A stretch of 31,050 nt of DNA, taken from the NCBI GenBank assembly GCA_009733575.1, contig ML769949.1, positions 1 through 31,050 of the forward strand, read 5' to 3'. A program made the position numbers and the translations under genes. Positions 20,860-31,050 of this stretch are shown here, piece by piece; within the stretch, counting starts at the first letter, position 1, and every line of letters starts with the position of its first letter. The DNA is from Gymnopus androsaceus JB14 (lineage: Eukaryota > Basidiomycota > Agaricomycetes > Agaricales > Omphalotaceae). Below the pieces are notes generated by a model. That model searched no databases. It worked only from the letters and a program-made list of their open reading frames with translations, and was not told where the DNA came from.

Positions 20860-21815
20860 ATGGAGTGTCCCGCTAACTGTGAGCATGTCTTTGATACTAC
20901 AAAGTCCTTGAACAGTCATCTCTCACAGTCTCAGAAATGTGCTTGGTATCGAGAGTACGAGAAAAAAGCAGCTCTTGATAAGCTGCTGCAGATGGAGATT
21001 CAGGAAGAGCAGCTGGGAGGAGAGTTCATGCAATGACAAGATGAATACCAGGAGGAGCTAGGTGAACAAGCTGCCGAGATTCTTCAGGAGTTTGAAGAGG
21101 AGAATGATATCTTCCATTTTGTACACCTTGAGGAAGAAGAAGAGATTGGGGAAGCTGGTCCAGGACCGATCACAAAAGAATATCGGAGTAAACTGCTGGA
21201 AAGACAACTGGGGGTGAAGTTACGTATGCTAGATGATGAAGAAGGGGAAACTCAGGTTGTAGAAGAAGACTCCAATGCAGGATTTCTGGTGCGAATGGAT
21301 CTGTCCCTTCGTGACCGCTGGAGCTAGCTCATAACATCAACATTGACCACCCTATGGATGGAGCTGCACCACTCCCCAATAGAAGTTTTGCTCCATTTGC
21401 TTCAGAGATGGATTGGTGTATAGCGGAATGGGTTGTGAAGGACGGAATTGGCCATAAGTCATTTGACTGTCTGCTGGCTATACCTGGGGTGAGTTCCGAT
21501 CTGTTTCAATTACTGTTCTTCCTTAATCTTTTCTACAGGTTGCAGAGAAGCTGGGCCTTTCTTACAAGAATTTTGCAGGTCTACACAAGCACATAGACTC
21601 TCTACGACCTAGAGCCGGTGAATGGAAAATCCGGAGTCTTCAATTCAAAGACCATCCTGAGCAAGACTTTGGGCTTTGTTATCGTGAAGTAATAGAGGCA
21701 GTCAAAAGCTTATGGGGAGACCCTTCACTGGCGGAGCACTTGGTCTATAAGCCAAGGAAGATGTTCCTGGACTCAAAGAAGCTCAGCAGAGTGTACTCTG
21801 AGACTCGTTGATTCC
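20860..21815 (+). pseudogene. Plavaka-type (CACTA-related) transposase, N-terminal part only
   Basis: The ATG at 20860 opens a frame with a C2H2-like finger (CPANCEHVFDTTKSLNSHLS then KC), a coiled-coil-like Glu-rich linker, and after a GT..AG intron (21488-21538) the segment EKLGLSYKNFAGLHKHID, RAGEWKIRSLQFKDHP and VYKPRKMFLDSKKLSRVYSE. These match the N-terminal half of Plavaka transposases, which are CACTA-like and abundant in Agaricomycetes. A TGA at 21034-21036 (codon 59) and a one-base shift near 21324 break it. The catalytic core is absent: at about 21815 the sequence changes to copia Pol. No TIRs were found. Confidence 0.75.
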
Positions 21816-22685
21816 GGGAAAATCCATTAGCTACTTGGGATCGAGATCCGAAGATCTCTCCATAACAGGATGATTCACTTATCCCAGCAGTCATACATTG
21901 ACGCCATACTCTCTCGCTATGGATTCTCAGATATAAAACCACTCTCTATTCCCTTCGATCCCCACATTCACCTCACCAAAGACCAATCACCCAAAACGGT
22001 TGAGGATATTGCTTTCATGCGCGACAAACCCTACAGAGAGGTATTTGGCGCTCTTCAGTACTTATCCGTTGCTATGAGACCTGACATCATGTATGCAGTC
22101 TCTATCCTTGCTTGCTTTTCACAAAACCCCAGCATCACTCATTGGAATGGTGTATGCCATGTCTATGCCTATCTCAAATACACTCGAGACTTTTGGCTCA
22201 GTACGAGCAACCAGGAGACAGTCCAAGGTTACACGGATGCAGATGGTATGTCCCAAGAGGATCGACATGCTATTTCCGGGTACGTTTTTATGTTGAATGG
22301 CGGAGCAGTATCTTGGTTGTCGAAACAACAGGATACCATTTCTTTATCCACCACGGAAGCCGAGTATATCGCTTTGACCCATGCGGCAAAGGAAGCACTC
22401 TGGCTTAGGAATCTTTTATCAGAAATCTTTGGTCCAATTACTCATGCAATCCCTATCATGTCAGACAATCAGTCCGCCATCGCATTGGCGAAGGATGATT
22501 GTTTTTATGCCAGGACCAAACACATCAATATCCAATACCACTTCATCTGCTACATCATCGAGGAAGGTAAAATTCGTCTTACATACTGCCCTACCGGAAA
22601 CATGATGGCAGACATCTTCACCAAAGCCTTACCTTCGATGAAAGCCAAACACTTCGCAGCATCCATGGGATTAGCAAAGGTTTGA
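21816..22685 (+). pseudogene. Ty1/copia Pol 3' part (end of reverse transcriptase, RNase H)
   Basis: From about 21834 the frame reads LGIEIRRSLHNRMIHLSQQS and stays open for 271 codons after the ATG at 21870. It covers the C-terminal reverse transcriptase connection (KPYREVFGALQYLSVAMRPD) and RNase H with its acidic residues in GYTDADG, STTEAEYIAL and SDNQSAIAL, then ARTKHINIQYHFI and ADIFTKALPS. The stop at 22683 is followed directly by the polypurine tract and LTR, as in intact copia elements. Gag, integrase, most of the reverse transcriptase and the 5' LTR are missing. The part present has no internal stop, so the truncation is young compared with the neighbouring relics. Confidence 0.9.
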
Positions 22686-22692
22686 AGGGGAG
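22685..22692 (+). promoter_or_regulatory. Polypurine tract
   Basis: AAGGGGAG lies immediately before the TG of the 3' LTR and would prime plus-strand DNA synthesis of the copia element. Confidence 0.75.
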
Positions 22693-23067
22693 TGTTGGAA
22701 TATCAAAGGTAAATATATCTTATTGAACTATACATGGAACACTTTCTTGTAGTCTCCACTTGTTTGTATCACCATCCCATGCACTCCACTGTTATCGTCT
22801 CGCAGACTCCCCTCAGTCTCTTGCCATATCCACTTGCTCTCTTGCAGTACCCACTTTACCGTATGCATAGTAGCCACAAGTATTCACACAGTAGCCACTT
22901 GCCCGATATATTGTTTTGTACTTAGGACTGTATATAAGCTTAGGTACCATACCCTGTAATAACACTGTCGTCCCCCATCAATCTGTGTGATTGCTACTAC
23001 TAAGCCCTGTGTGGGCTTACTGCTGCTACTTCCTATTTAGGAACATAACTCTAATATATCCACCTCA
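22693..23067 (+). repeat. Copia 3' LTR (about 375 bp)
   Basis: It begins TGTTGGAATATC directly after the polypurine tract and probably ends ATATATCCACCTCA at 23067 (TG..CA). It contains a TATA box (TATATAAG, 22931-22938), an AATAA-type signal at about 22957, and a perfect 7 bp hairpin (TAAGCCC with GGGCTTA, 23001-23019) in the R/U5 part. The right edge is chosen by the CA and by where gypsy-like coding begins; the matching 5' LTR is not in the window. Confidence 0.72.
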
Positions 23068-23069
23068 GA

Positions 23070-23262
23070 CCATCCTGATATGTGTTACTGGGATGGGTGT
23101 GTGGCCTTGAGGCTTGCTGATTGCCCCAACTTTGCAGAATAGATTGCCAAGGGTTGAGTCAAGCGCAATGCTGAAGGGAAAGTTGTCTTGAAGGGTGGAA
23201 ACCATCTGCCAAACAAGTTCCAAGATAAGTCTGGTGGAGGCAGTTTATCAGAGGATAAGCCA
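23070..23262 (+). pseudogene. Gypsy Gag zinc-knuckle remnant
   Basis: The frame reads HPDMCYWDGC then ADCPNF, a TAG (23140s), IAKG, a TGA, and VKRNAEGKVVLKGGNHLP. The phrase KRNAEGKVVL after a cysteine cluster is typical of the end of the CCHC knuckle in Agaricomycete gypsy Gag proteins. It starts just after the copia LTR, so the LTR may be inserted in or next to it. Confidence 0.5.
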
Positions 23263-23396
23263 GCCCAGCACTGTGAGTCAAATGGTGCCACATCAGCACC
23301 TATTATTTTACTTGCTTTTGACTCTCACTATCAAATCACCATCAACAAATTATCAGCTCGTTTCTTGCTCATTTTCACATATCCCAATCTATTTCA

Positions 23397-24081
23397 ATGG
23401 CTATTATTTGCAACAGTCCTCTCCTGAACAATCCTTCTGAAGCATTGCCAGATAGAGTCAGGAAAACACAAAAACTCCTGGATTATTGCCCTCCTTCATA
23501 ACCTCCTCATCATCTACCTTAAACTTAAATTGAATTTTGAGAAACAAAATTGCAATGCTGAGCATAGTTTATGCATCCTCCAGCATGCTGATAATGTCTC
23601 AGACATATCTTTATATATTTCCATCCCTGAAGAAGAGTACAAAAAAATGGCACAGGATCAGGCTTACTTTGAAAAAGTCAAGTTCTGGCTCTCAGCCCAC
23701 ACTCTCAGTTGGCTATCCAATAAGCGCAAGGCTCAGAAAGCAAGGTTTAGGGAAGGAGATGACACATCTTCCAACACTCCCAATTCCCAACCTACCAAAC
23801 ACTTTAGACCCAATACTGAACTTAGGCTGGTTGATCCTACCAATCCGGTAGAGATCTCATTTGACAACAACATGCTTTCCATTGGTCTCTTCAGCTACCA
23901 CATCCCTCTCGCTAACAAGCTGTGGGTCTGTTGGTTCAAGTAGTGCAGAGTAATCAACACTAAGCAACTGGAACACAGGGGGTTTGGCTATCAATTTAAA
24001 TAGCAAGGGTGTGTTGTCAAAGGTTCTGCAAAGAAAATACTCTATTTGTCTCTCAAAAGTGACTGGCGTTTCTCAAAGTAA
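23397..24081 (+). pseudogene. Unknown protein fragment with two in-frame TAG codons
   Basis: A start at 23397 (MAIICNSPLLNNP) is followed, possibly after an intron, by a frame at 23530-23943 that is Lys-rich in the middle (WLSNKRKAQKARFREGDD) and contains ELRLVDPTNPVEISFDNN. The same frame continues past TAG at 23941 and another near 24001 to a TAA at about 24079, with protein-like sequence throughout. Both TAGs could come from CAG. The family was not recognised; it may be a transposon-linked basidiomycete protein. Confidence 0.4.
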
Positions 24082-25370
24082 TGCTGGTAGACGATTGAAG
24101 GTAGGATCTCCTTTTCTAATCAATCTATACAGATTTGGGCAATGATAGGGGCAACAATATAACAGTGACAACAAAAAGAACCACCAACAATATGGCTTGG
24201 TTCAACAAAGTGATTCCCAACAGTAGGGCAAAACCGCTCAGGACAGCAGACAGTTTGCTTCCTGTACACCTGAGCTCAGTCACAACAGATGGTCGTTTCT
24301 CGGTGGTCACACTAGACTCCTCAAAACTAAAACAACAATTTAACTTGGTTTAAGTCAGGGCTTTCACAGTCATTAGGATTGTAAGTCTCTAACACTGGGC
24401 ACAATAAACAACTCTCTTCCGTACCACATGAAGTATTACTTTGGTTCACAAGGGAGTGTTATCTTTCCTGTCTCAGCTGTAGCTACGTCAACGAGGATTC
24501 ACACTAGCAACAAATGAGGTCCAAAGGTAACTTGTTTTGCAAAGGAAATATAGCTAGGCTTTTATACTACTCTTGTCCAGACGCCGGTTAAATAATAAAG
24601 TACTTTGAGAATCCAGACAAATGGTACAACTTGTTTCAGAAAAGGAGAAATTATAATAAAATAGTCTGTATATGCATATATCTGCAACCCTAATATCTGT
24701 TTGTCTGCTTCTTATGGGTATTACACCCTACTTCTGTCTGGGTTATGCACCTTTAGTCCTTTCCTGGGCAACATGTACTGCTATGTAGCTGACGCATGCC
24801 CCACGCCGTGCTCACTAATCCCATCATAGTTCTGTTTCTTGTTGTAACTTATTGCATTCTTCTTTCCTTCATCAGCAAAAATGGTCTGACTTGGATGACC
24901 TGAGGATACCTACACCACCAAACCAGCGTGAGCTCAGTTTGACATTGACGGCGGCTCCCCACGGCAATCCGACGCAGCTGCGCATTTCTTATAATCTGGA
25001 GCTTTGACTGACATACAATTCCCCAATCCTTGAATCATTCCCTGACGTATAATGTCTATTTGATGTAGTAATATACCTTGCTATGACCATTTTGGGAGCC
25101 TCTTTGCAATGTGTTTGAAATGGGATGACCATACCTGAGCGATATCACTACGACATTTAATCAATGTTGCTATCAACATATTTTCAGCTTGAGACAACGA
25201 TGCTAGCCTTTTGATAAAAGAGTTCGAAAGTATCAAATGAGATATTGCAAGCGACTTCTGAAGATGCACACAATGTCATAGTATCAAGAAAAAGATATGT
25301 CATTAGGCTCGCAAAACATTACATGCCAGTACAAAAATGCTATCACAGTGCTACACACTACATTGGACTC
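24082..25370. other. No supported gene
   Basis: AT-rich with scattered short frames and no motif. GC content rises around 24880-24985. One end of the transposon carrying the gene pair at 25371-31050 might lie here, but no terminal repeat could be recognised because the other end is outside the window. Confidence 0.4.
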
Positions 25371-26702
25371 TTAAACAGAAGCTGGAGCGGCAGCGGCACT
25401 GTTGATTCTGAGCAACCAGTCATCGACATCCCGTACAGCAACTTGAGGGTGTAAGACAAGATCAGGCTCTCCAAAAGTCTCCTTGTCAAGATCAAAGATC
25501 GCGGTGAAAGCCCTGTTTAACGAGGTGTAAGAAAGTACTGAAAGACTGAAAAAAAATAGATCCTTACGCTTGGAGCTCAGTGGCGGTCTTGAATTCAGTG
25601 CGATACTTGTTAAGAGACTCATCAGCTCTATTCCAAAATTTGTCGGTGACACAGGTAGGGAACTGCGTGAACTGCCATTGCTGTTCAGATAGCATGAGCA
25701 TGACACAGGTTTGAGAAATCCAAAAAAAAAACACACCAAGAACGCAATGCGGATAAGGAGGGCCGCTGTCGGCTTGGCTTTGGAAGTTGCAATGCAGACT
25801 CGGGTGAGCACTGCAATGTCCCGGTGGGCAGCGGTCTCACTTTTGACAGACAAAGTGATCTATAATACACAATTCAAACGATTCAGAGCATGTAGAACAA
25901 GAACAAATGCAACGACAGACCTTTTCCTTGATATTATGACAAGCATCAGTCATGCCTCTCTTGATACACTCCATAATGACATTGCATCGCCCAGTCTCGG
26001 AGGGCAGAGGAAGATTCTGGACATTAAGCTGACACATTGCAGCCTAGATATAGTTAGATTCTGCAGACATAGAATAGTGGACTGAGACATACCAGAACAT
26101 TAGCAGGCCCCAGTTTTCCCTTGTACTGCGAGATTGTGGGTGACAAGACATAGACCCAGGCGTAATCCTTGCAGGTAGTCTGCAAAAAAAAAAAAGTGAG
26201 AAACGGAGTTGTGGAGAGGAGGAGAGCAATGACCTTCAAGGTCTCCGGGATTCGGTAATCCACAGAGGAAGTCAGAAGACGCAGAGCGTCTCTGTTTTCC
26301 AATGCAACAAGAAAAATGTGTGCGAGATGTTCCGGAGGAGACTGGGCCTTAAAAAAGTGATCAGGGTCATCGAGCACAGAGAAAATATAATAGACGTACT
26401 TGTTCAAAAGCCTCAAAGTCTCTGATTGACTCAGGAGAAACAACTCGAAGCCGCTTGACAGTGCGAACACGGTCAAGCATTGCATTGACAGGAGTTGCAG
26501 AGATCAACACAGGGTCAATAACAGCAGAAGCACCATTTGCCGCATCACCCGCAAAGGGGTCAGCATCATCTTGTTCGAACTGGGTACGGTCACAAACAAC
26601 GCCACCTCCATGACGAGACATGAGTACACAAAGACTAGACATTGGCGAGAGTGGGGCTTGGGGGCTGTTGTTAGAAGCAGGTGGGCTATCAAAGTCTGAC
26701 AT
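25371..26702 (-). CDS. Intact seven-exon gene, 333 aa protein of unknown function
   Basis: Exons (minus strand): 26702-26400, 26347-26234, 26179-26093, 26043-25921, 25859-25737, 25680-25568, 25512-25371. The six introns of 49-61 bp all have GT..AG ends and every join keeps frame; no internal stop remains. The N-terminal 100 residues are Ser/Pro/Ala-rich and probably disordered (PPASNNSPQAPLSP); the rest looks globular with LAHIFLVALENRDALRLL, KDYAWVYVLSPTISQYKGKL, KPTAALLIRIAFL, DKFWNRADESLNKYR and FTAIFDLDKETFG. No catalytic motif or membrane segment is visible. Similar proteins appear to accompany transposons in Agaricomycetes (from memory, not checked). It is divergent from the large transposase-like gene at 27129, with 426 bp between the two ATGs, and has a good TATA/CCAAT promoter. 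Confidence 0.75.
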
Positions 26703-26747
26703 CGCAAAAAAGAGGAGAAACTGAAAAACCTTCGAAGTCTTGAAGGT

Positions 26748-26755
26748 CTTTTATA
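26748..26755 (-). promoter_or_regulatory. TATA box for the 26702 gene
   Basis: TATAAAAG on the minus strand, 45 bp upstream of the ATG, a near-consensus fungal TATA box at a short but usable distance. Confidence 0.65.
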
Positions 26756-26770
26756 CCAGCTGCAGGACCG

Positions 26771-26775
26771 ATTGG
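26771..26775 (-). promoter_or_regulatory. CCAAT box
   Basis: GCCAATCG on the minus strand about 16 bp upstream of the TATA box; a HAP-complex type site is plausible. Confidence 0.4.
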
Positions 26776-27128
26776 CTCGTGAGAGGTTTTCTTTTAAAAA
26801 ATATTAACCTGGCCCATCCCAATAACTTCGAAGTCACCGAGATAGAATATAGCTTGAATGGGAAAGAAGAGGAATGAGGAAAGAAGTTTTCAACAGAGTT
26901 GCAGTGGAAGTTACGATGGAAGTGAACCATAAGCGGAGTTTCAATTTGATTTTATTTAAAAACCACTCACGGCGTTCATTTGCCTGAGGATCCTTTGATC
27001 TCTGTACAACGTTCTCTCTGGATTGCAATATTATTTTCAATATATTGGCTGAACCTTGACACACATCCTTCATCTCTGACTTTGAGAAAGACGCGTCAAT
27101 TGTGATTCTGGAGTGCGATTAAGACCCA

Positions 27129-30100
27129 ATGCCTTCTTGTCGCAAAGATCTGGGCCCTGGTATGCAAATTCACAACTATTAGTTTTTCTCATTATCTGAG
27201 ATCTTCGATAGACTGCCAGGAACTTTCGAATGAGACTGTGTCTTGTCTGGTCTGCCGAGAGGCAAGCAACGGAATTGTGAAAGTCATTCAACGTCATTCC
27301 TGGAGCAAGCATTGTACATCAGCGGAGCACACAGAAGCTGTTTGCACACGGGAAAGTAGAAAGGCAGCAGCTGAAGCGAGACAAAGAAACTATAATGAAG
27401 CTTATAATGCTCCAGCAGTAATGCTCAATCATCCACCAGAGCCAATAGCTGCGCAGCATCCTCCGATGATAGCATAGGGCTCTCTCGAACTTGATCGTGA
27501 ATATATCCATGCTTCCGAGGGACTTTCCTTCACAGCAGAGGAGCAATCCCAGCTCTTCGCCCCAATTGACAACAATGCTATACAGAAACACAATGAAGAT
27601 CTTCTCCGCCAAGAATTTGAACTCCTGTGTCTTCAAGCAAACGAGGTCCTTGATGGGCAACCAGAGGATGCCTCAGTTCCTGAATTAGCAGCTGAATTTA
27701 TGGCACTTGGTAAATCTTGTATATTGAATAAGCAGGCTATTCAGCTGAATTTTGTGTTCTTGAGGTTTGGACAAAGAAGGCGAAGATGAAGATATGCGCA
27801 AATTTCTAACTGGAATAAGCACTCATGAAGATTATCGGCCGTATAAGAATAAAACAGTATGTTGCTTATTTCCTTCACATTCCATTTCATAACCAGGACC
27901 TTCATAGACATTCCTTCTTGATATTCTCGACAACCTACCGAGACTACGGTTATCCAGCAGCCACATGAAAATGATCTTATGGGTCATGCGCAACTCGAAT
28001 CCAAAGGAAGTACCATCATACAAAGCACTTCGGGAAGAGCAAGCGCAACTACGAGAACTCTGCGGCATTCCCAGCATACAGTACAAGTCTCAGCAGGGAG
28101 ACATCTACTACCTGAACGATGTGACGGATATGTTGAAGAAGGTATTTATACAATTTCATCCACACAAAATCAAATCTGATTGTCTCCAACAGAACTTTGA
28201 GAATCCTGAGACAGCACAACACATAATGTTCTATCCTGAGGACACCGATGGTGCCCCGCGTTCGGAATTTACTCAATTTGCGCGAATGCGAGAGCATCCA
28301 GAACAACTCACACCATCTTTTCGGAAGGGCAACAAGCGCTTCTATGTCGATGAGCTTGCAATGCTATCCGATGGTTGACTGGTTATTCCCCTCATCTGGG
28401 TCAATGTGAAGGGTGAAGTACATGCCTATTGTAGGACAGTCACTCCAGAATCTGCCAGACTCATTGTTGGAGAATCGGAGGAGCGTATCTCAACCAACGA
28501 GTTTTCGATGAATCTGCCAGAAATAATTGAATTGACGGGGAGTCTCAAATTCGCAGGTACGTCCCTGGAATTTTTTTGCACATCCCATCTGACTTATGTC
28601 CTCAGCCCAATCAGCGTCATTTTCAGCTTCGATGCCCAACAAATATCGTGAGCTTGATAAAGATGAAGATCATGTTGTCGTATGGATGCCAGTATGGGCG
28701 GATGATGTTTCAGGTGCACGTTCAAAGCAGTACCAGAAGCACGTCAATGTATATATGTGCAATGGGAGTCTTCCGGGAAAACTAGTGCAACAAGAATACC
28801 ATGTCAACTTTGTAGGCTCTTCTCAACAGGTTTCCGCAACAGAGATGTTGGGGTCAGTTATGAAACAAGTCGAGTGAGATTTCACTTAATTCTCATTTAT
28901 CAATTGCGTGAAATGTTTCATTTTATAGGTCTACACATGCTAATCCTATACGATGCTATAATGCTGCAACGGGGCGTTACTGCCGATTCCGCATTCAGGT
29001 TCCTTATCTCCCTGCTGACAATCCACAACAATCAGAGGAGTGTTCGCACATAGGCCACAACGGAACTTTCCTCTGTCGAGTCTGTCATGTTGGTGGAACT
29101 TATGCTGAAAAAGAGTCGGACAAGGGTTACGAAGCATTCTATAATGTAAGTCTTCACTCTGCGAACTCAAATTTGACAATAACTAACGATTTGAAGGTCG
29201 GTGAACTTCGTTCTGCAGCCGAAACTCGAAATGCGATCCTGGAGCAAATTCGGTTGGCGAGTCATGGTGTTGCATCCCATGTGGAAGCAGTTCGAGTTGC
29301 GTCTGGCGCAGTTGATAAAACAGCTGAGTATTGGATACCAGTATTGCTCAGCAAGTCCTCGGAGTTCAAACGAAAGGATCCTCAACGGTCGGTTGATGAC
29401 ATATCAGCTGAACTGCTATGCTGGCTCTCCACACAGACCAAACAGCCTTACAATCCGCTTTTAGATGCTAAATGTGAGTATTTTGGTTGTTTTAGTCAGG
29501 CAAACGTTGAAAATTCTACTTAGATTTAGATCCTTCCCAAGATACTCCGGTGGAAAATCTGCACACGTATTTGCTTGGACACAAGAAATATGCTTGGTAC
29601 GACATGCATAGCTCTTGGGACGACTCTACGCAAGCCCTTTTTGCCATTCGTTTACAAAGTACTGACACCAATGGTTTGACCATTCTGCCAATTTGATCTG
29701 CTTATATGATGCAGTACCGAAACGGTTTAATCGGCAAACACTTCAAAACGCTCATGCAAACCGCCGTGTTCCACATTCACGACATTGTTTCAGGAAATCA
29801 GTTTACTCTTGCTAAGGCACTCAGTGAGCTAGGAGCAGCTCTCTGGATTGCGGAGATTGACGATCTCGAACAATATCTGGTACAATTCCTTTGTTTTCCA
29901 CACAGAATTTCATTGCTCATTAGTATATCTTACACAGGAGGATCTTGAAGTCTGGATTGACAATGTACTCGATGCATGGGCACGCATTGATCCAGCAAAG
30001 ATTCTGAAGAAAATCAAGTTACATCTTCTGAAGCATCTTCCTGCACATATACGGCGATTTGGTCCCTCGGTCCGATTTTCAACTGAAGTCTTCGAGTGTT

Positions 30101-31050
30101 TCAACGCTGTTTTCCGCATGTGCTCTGTACTGAGCAATCATCAAGCTCCAAGTCGGGACATTGCACTGAAGAATGGCGAGTTGGGTAGATTAAAGCACAT
30201 TATCAGTGGTGGCTACTGGGTTTGAAATGGTCGAAACTGAACGTGCTGGAGAGAGTGTCATTGCCCTTTTACATAGCACGCCTATTCTGCAACGGCATCT
30301 AGGATGGACACCGCCTCGCCAAATGAAGCCCGGATCTGTGCAGTGTCCAGGTCGAGAGAAGAGGATGCTATTAGCTGGTAAAGATACCATGGCTTTCAAT
30401 GCCGTGTCCACTTCTGTGACTGTATCGCCTGACTCTTCTTGGATTATCGGAACTCATGTCATATCACAGTCCGAGGATGTTTGCCCTGTTGGCTCCTGGG
30501 TGATTGTACGTTGCAAGGTGTGTACAGTTAAGAATAATTGGAGTGTTTTATGCCTTACAATTGACTATAGGACCGTCACTTTATTGCTCGGATCATTGAA
30601 ATCTTACACTCCTCCAAGGGCAATCAGACTTTGGACTTGGTAACACTGCATGAGTTCACTCTCTCAGAGGCGCTGCACCACTACTATGAAATGCCCGTTC
30701 TACACAAGCCAGAAAGGCATCATTTAGTGGTCAATTCAGAGGTATGCGACATTCTCTTTAATGAGCTAGTATTGATTTTTTGCATTGGTAGACTATTCAA
30801 TTCATCATCAATGTTCAACATGATTGTCAAGCGGCTGGGTGTAGCGCAACAGGGTCTACCCGACAACGTCAGGAACGGATGGAGTCAGGCCAAGAGCTCT
30901 CATGCATTGAGCATGTTGCAGATGATGAACAATATATCATCAACACCCATGCCCTTCATAATGCTGCACGATTAAGGTGTTACCTCCCTCGGTACCTCAC
31001 TGTCCCTCAACCACTCATCATGAACAGAAAGGAATGGCATGTAGAGATAG
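27129..31050 (+). pseudogene. Very large transposase-like gene, at least 12 exons, runs off the window
   Basis: Exons: 27129-27159, 27212-27709, 27765-27856, 27908-28141, 28193-28556, 28606-28873, 28929-29145, 29197-29473, 29524-29879, 29938-30517, 30571-30741, 30792 to beyond 31050; introns 49-58 bp, all phase-consistent. That gives over 1100 codons. The N-terminus has a Cys/His cluster (CLVCREAS, then HSWSKH). Then come GDIYYLNDV, PLIWVNVKGE, a second cluster (CSHIGHNGTFLCRVCHVGG), LDPSQDTPVENLHTYLLG, RNGLIGKHFKTLMQ, FSTEVFECFNAVFRMCSVLS followed by NHQAPSRD, and IINVQHDCQAAGC with IINTHALHNAARL. I recognise this as a widespread, uncharacterised Agaricomycete multicopy family that behaves like a transposon protein; the superfamily is not certain. 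Breaks: TAG at 27475-27477 (codon 99), TGA at 28376-28378 (codon 347), TGA at 29694-29696 (codon 718), and a one-base gain near 30220. Confidence 0.72.

Larger units (their letters stand above)
26730..26834. promoter_or_regulatory. Paired CTTCGAAG palindromes in the divergent promoter
   Basis: CTTCGAAG occurs at 26730-26737 and 26826-26833 (the second as the 10 bp palindrome ACTTCGAAGT), 96 bp apart, bracketing the TATA and CCAAT boxes. They could bind a transposon-encoded or host regulator; inference only. Confidence 0.3.

Overview
The window looks like a transposon-dense, gene-poor stretch of a filamentous basidiomycete genome, most likely an Agaricomycete. The reasons are many 44-69 bp GT..AG introns, a fungal TET/JBP-type dioxygenase gene with eight exons, a Plavaka-type transposase start, copia and gypsy retroelement pieces of Agaricomycete type, and several miniature elements. 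No rRNA, tRNA or CRISPR was seen. Product names rest on recognition of motifs and family sequence features by eye, not on database searches.

Layout. 1-300: short palindromes only. 301-4759: a decayed hAT DNA transposon (transposase on the minus strand). 4921-5677: a gypsy-type aspartic protease fragment (minus), interrupted by a 125 bp palindromic mini-element. 5678-7059: mostly non-coding, with an inverted LTR-like pair. 7060-7864: a 53 bp minisatellite of about 15 units. 7865-12550: mostly non-coding, with a small acidic ORF, a 17 bp perfect hairpin, a CATCAG-ended mini-element, a hAT MITE with a perfect 8 bp target duplication, and a field of AAGTTNACTT-type repeats. 12551-14627 and 14824-18065: two co-oriented minus-strand genes, a DUF6532-like gene and a TET/JBP-like 2-oxoglutarate/Fe(II) dioxygenase, both with nonsense changes. 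18066-23400: a mosaic of an EH-domain-like gene fragment, the Plavaka N-terminal part, a copia Pol 3' end with its LTR, and a gypsy Gag zinc-knuckle remnant. 25371-26702 (minus): an apparently intact seven-exon gene of unknown function. It lies head to head with a very large transposase-like gene (27129 to beyond the window end, plus strand) that carries three nonsense codons and a frameshift.

How it fits together. The two main gene pairs (TET/JBP + DUF6532-like; unknown 333-aa protein + large transposase-like protein) look like cargo and mobilisation genes of large fungal DNA transposons, not host genes. Nearly all premature stops can be explained by single C-to-T changes on the coding strand (CGA to TGA, CAG to TAG, CAA to TAA), as expected from deamination of methylated cytosine. 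Short elements beginning CATCA and ending TGATG carry 2 bp target duplications. In two cases, mentally removing the element plus one duplication gives back a normal 59 bp intron or an in-frame ORF, which defines their ends well.
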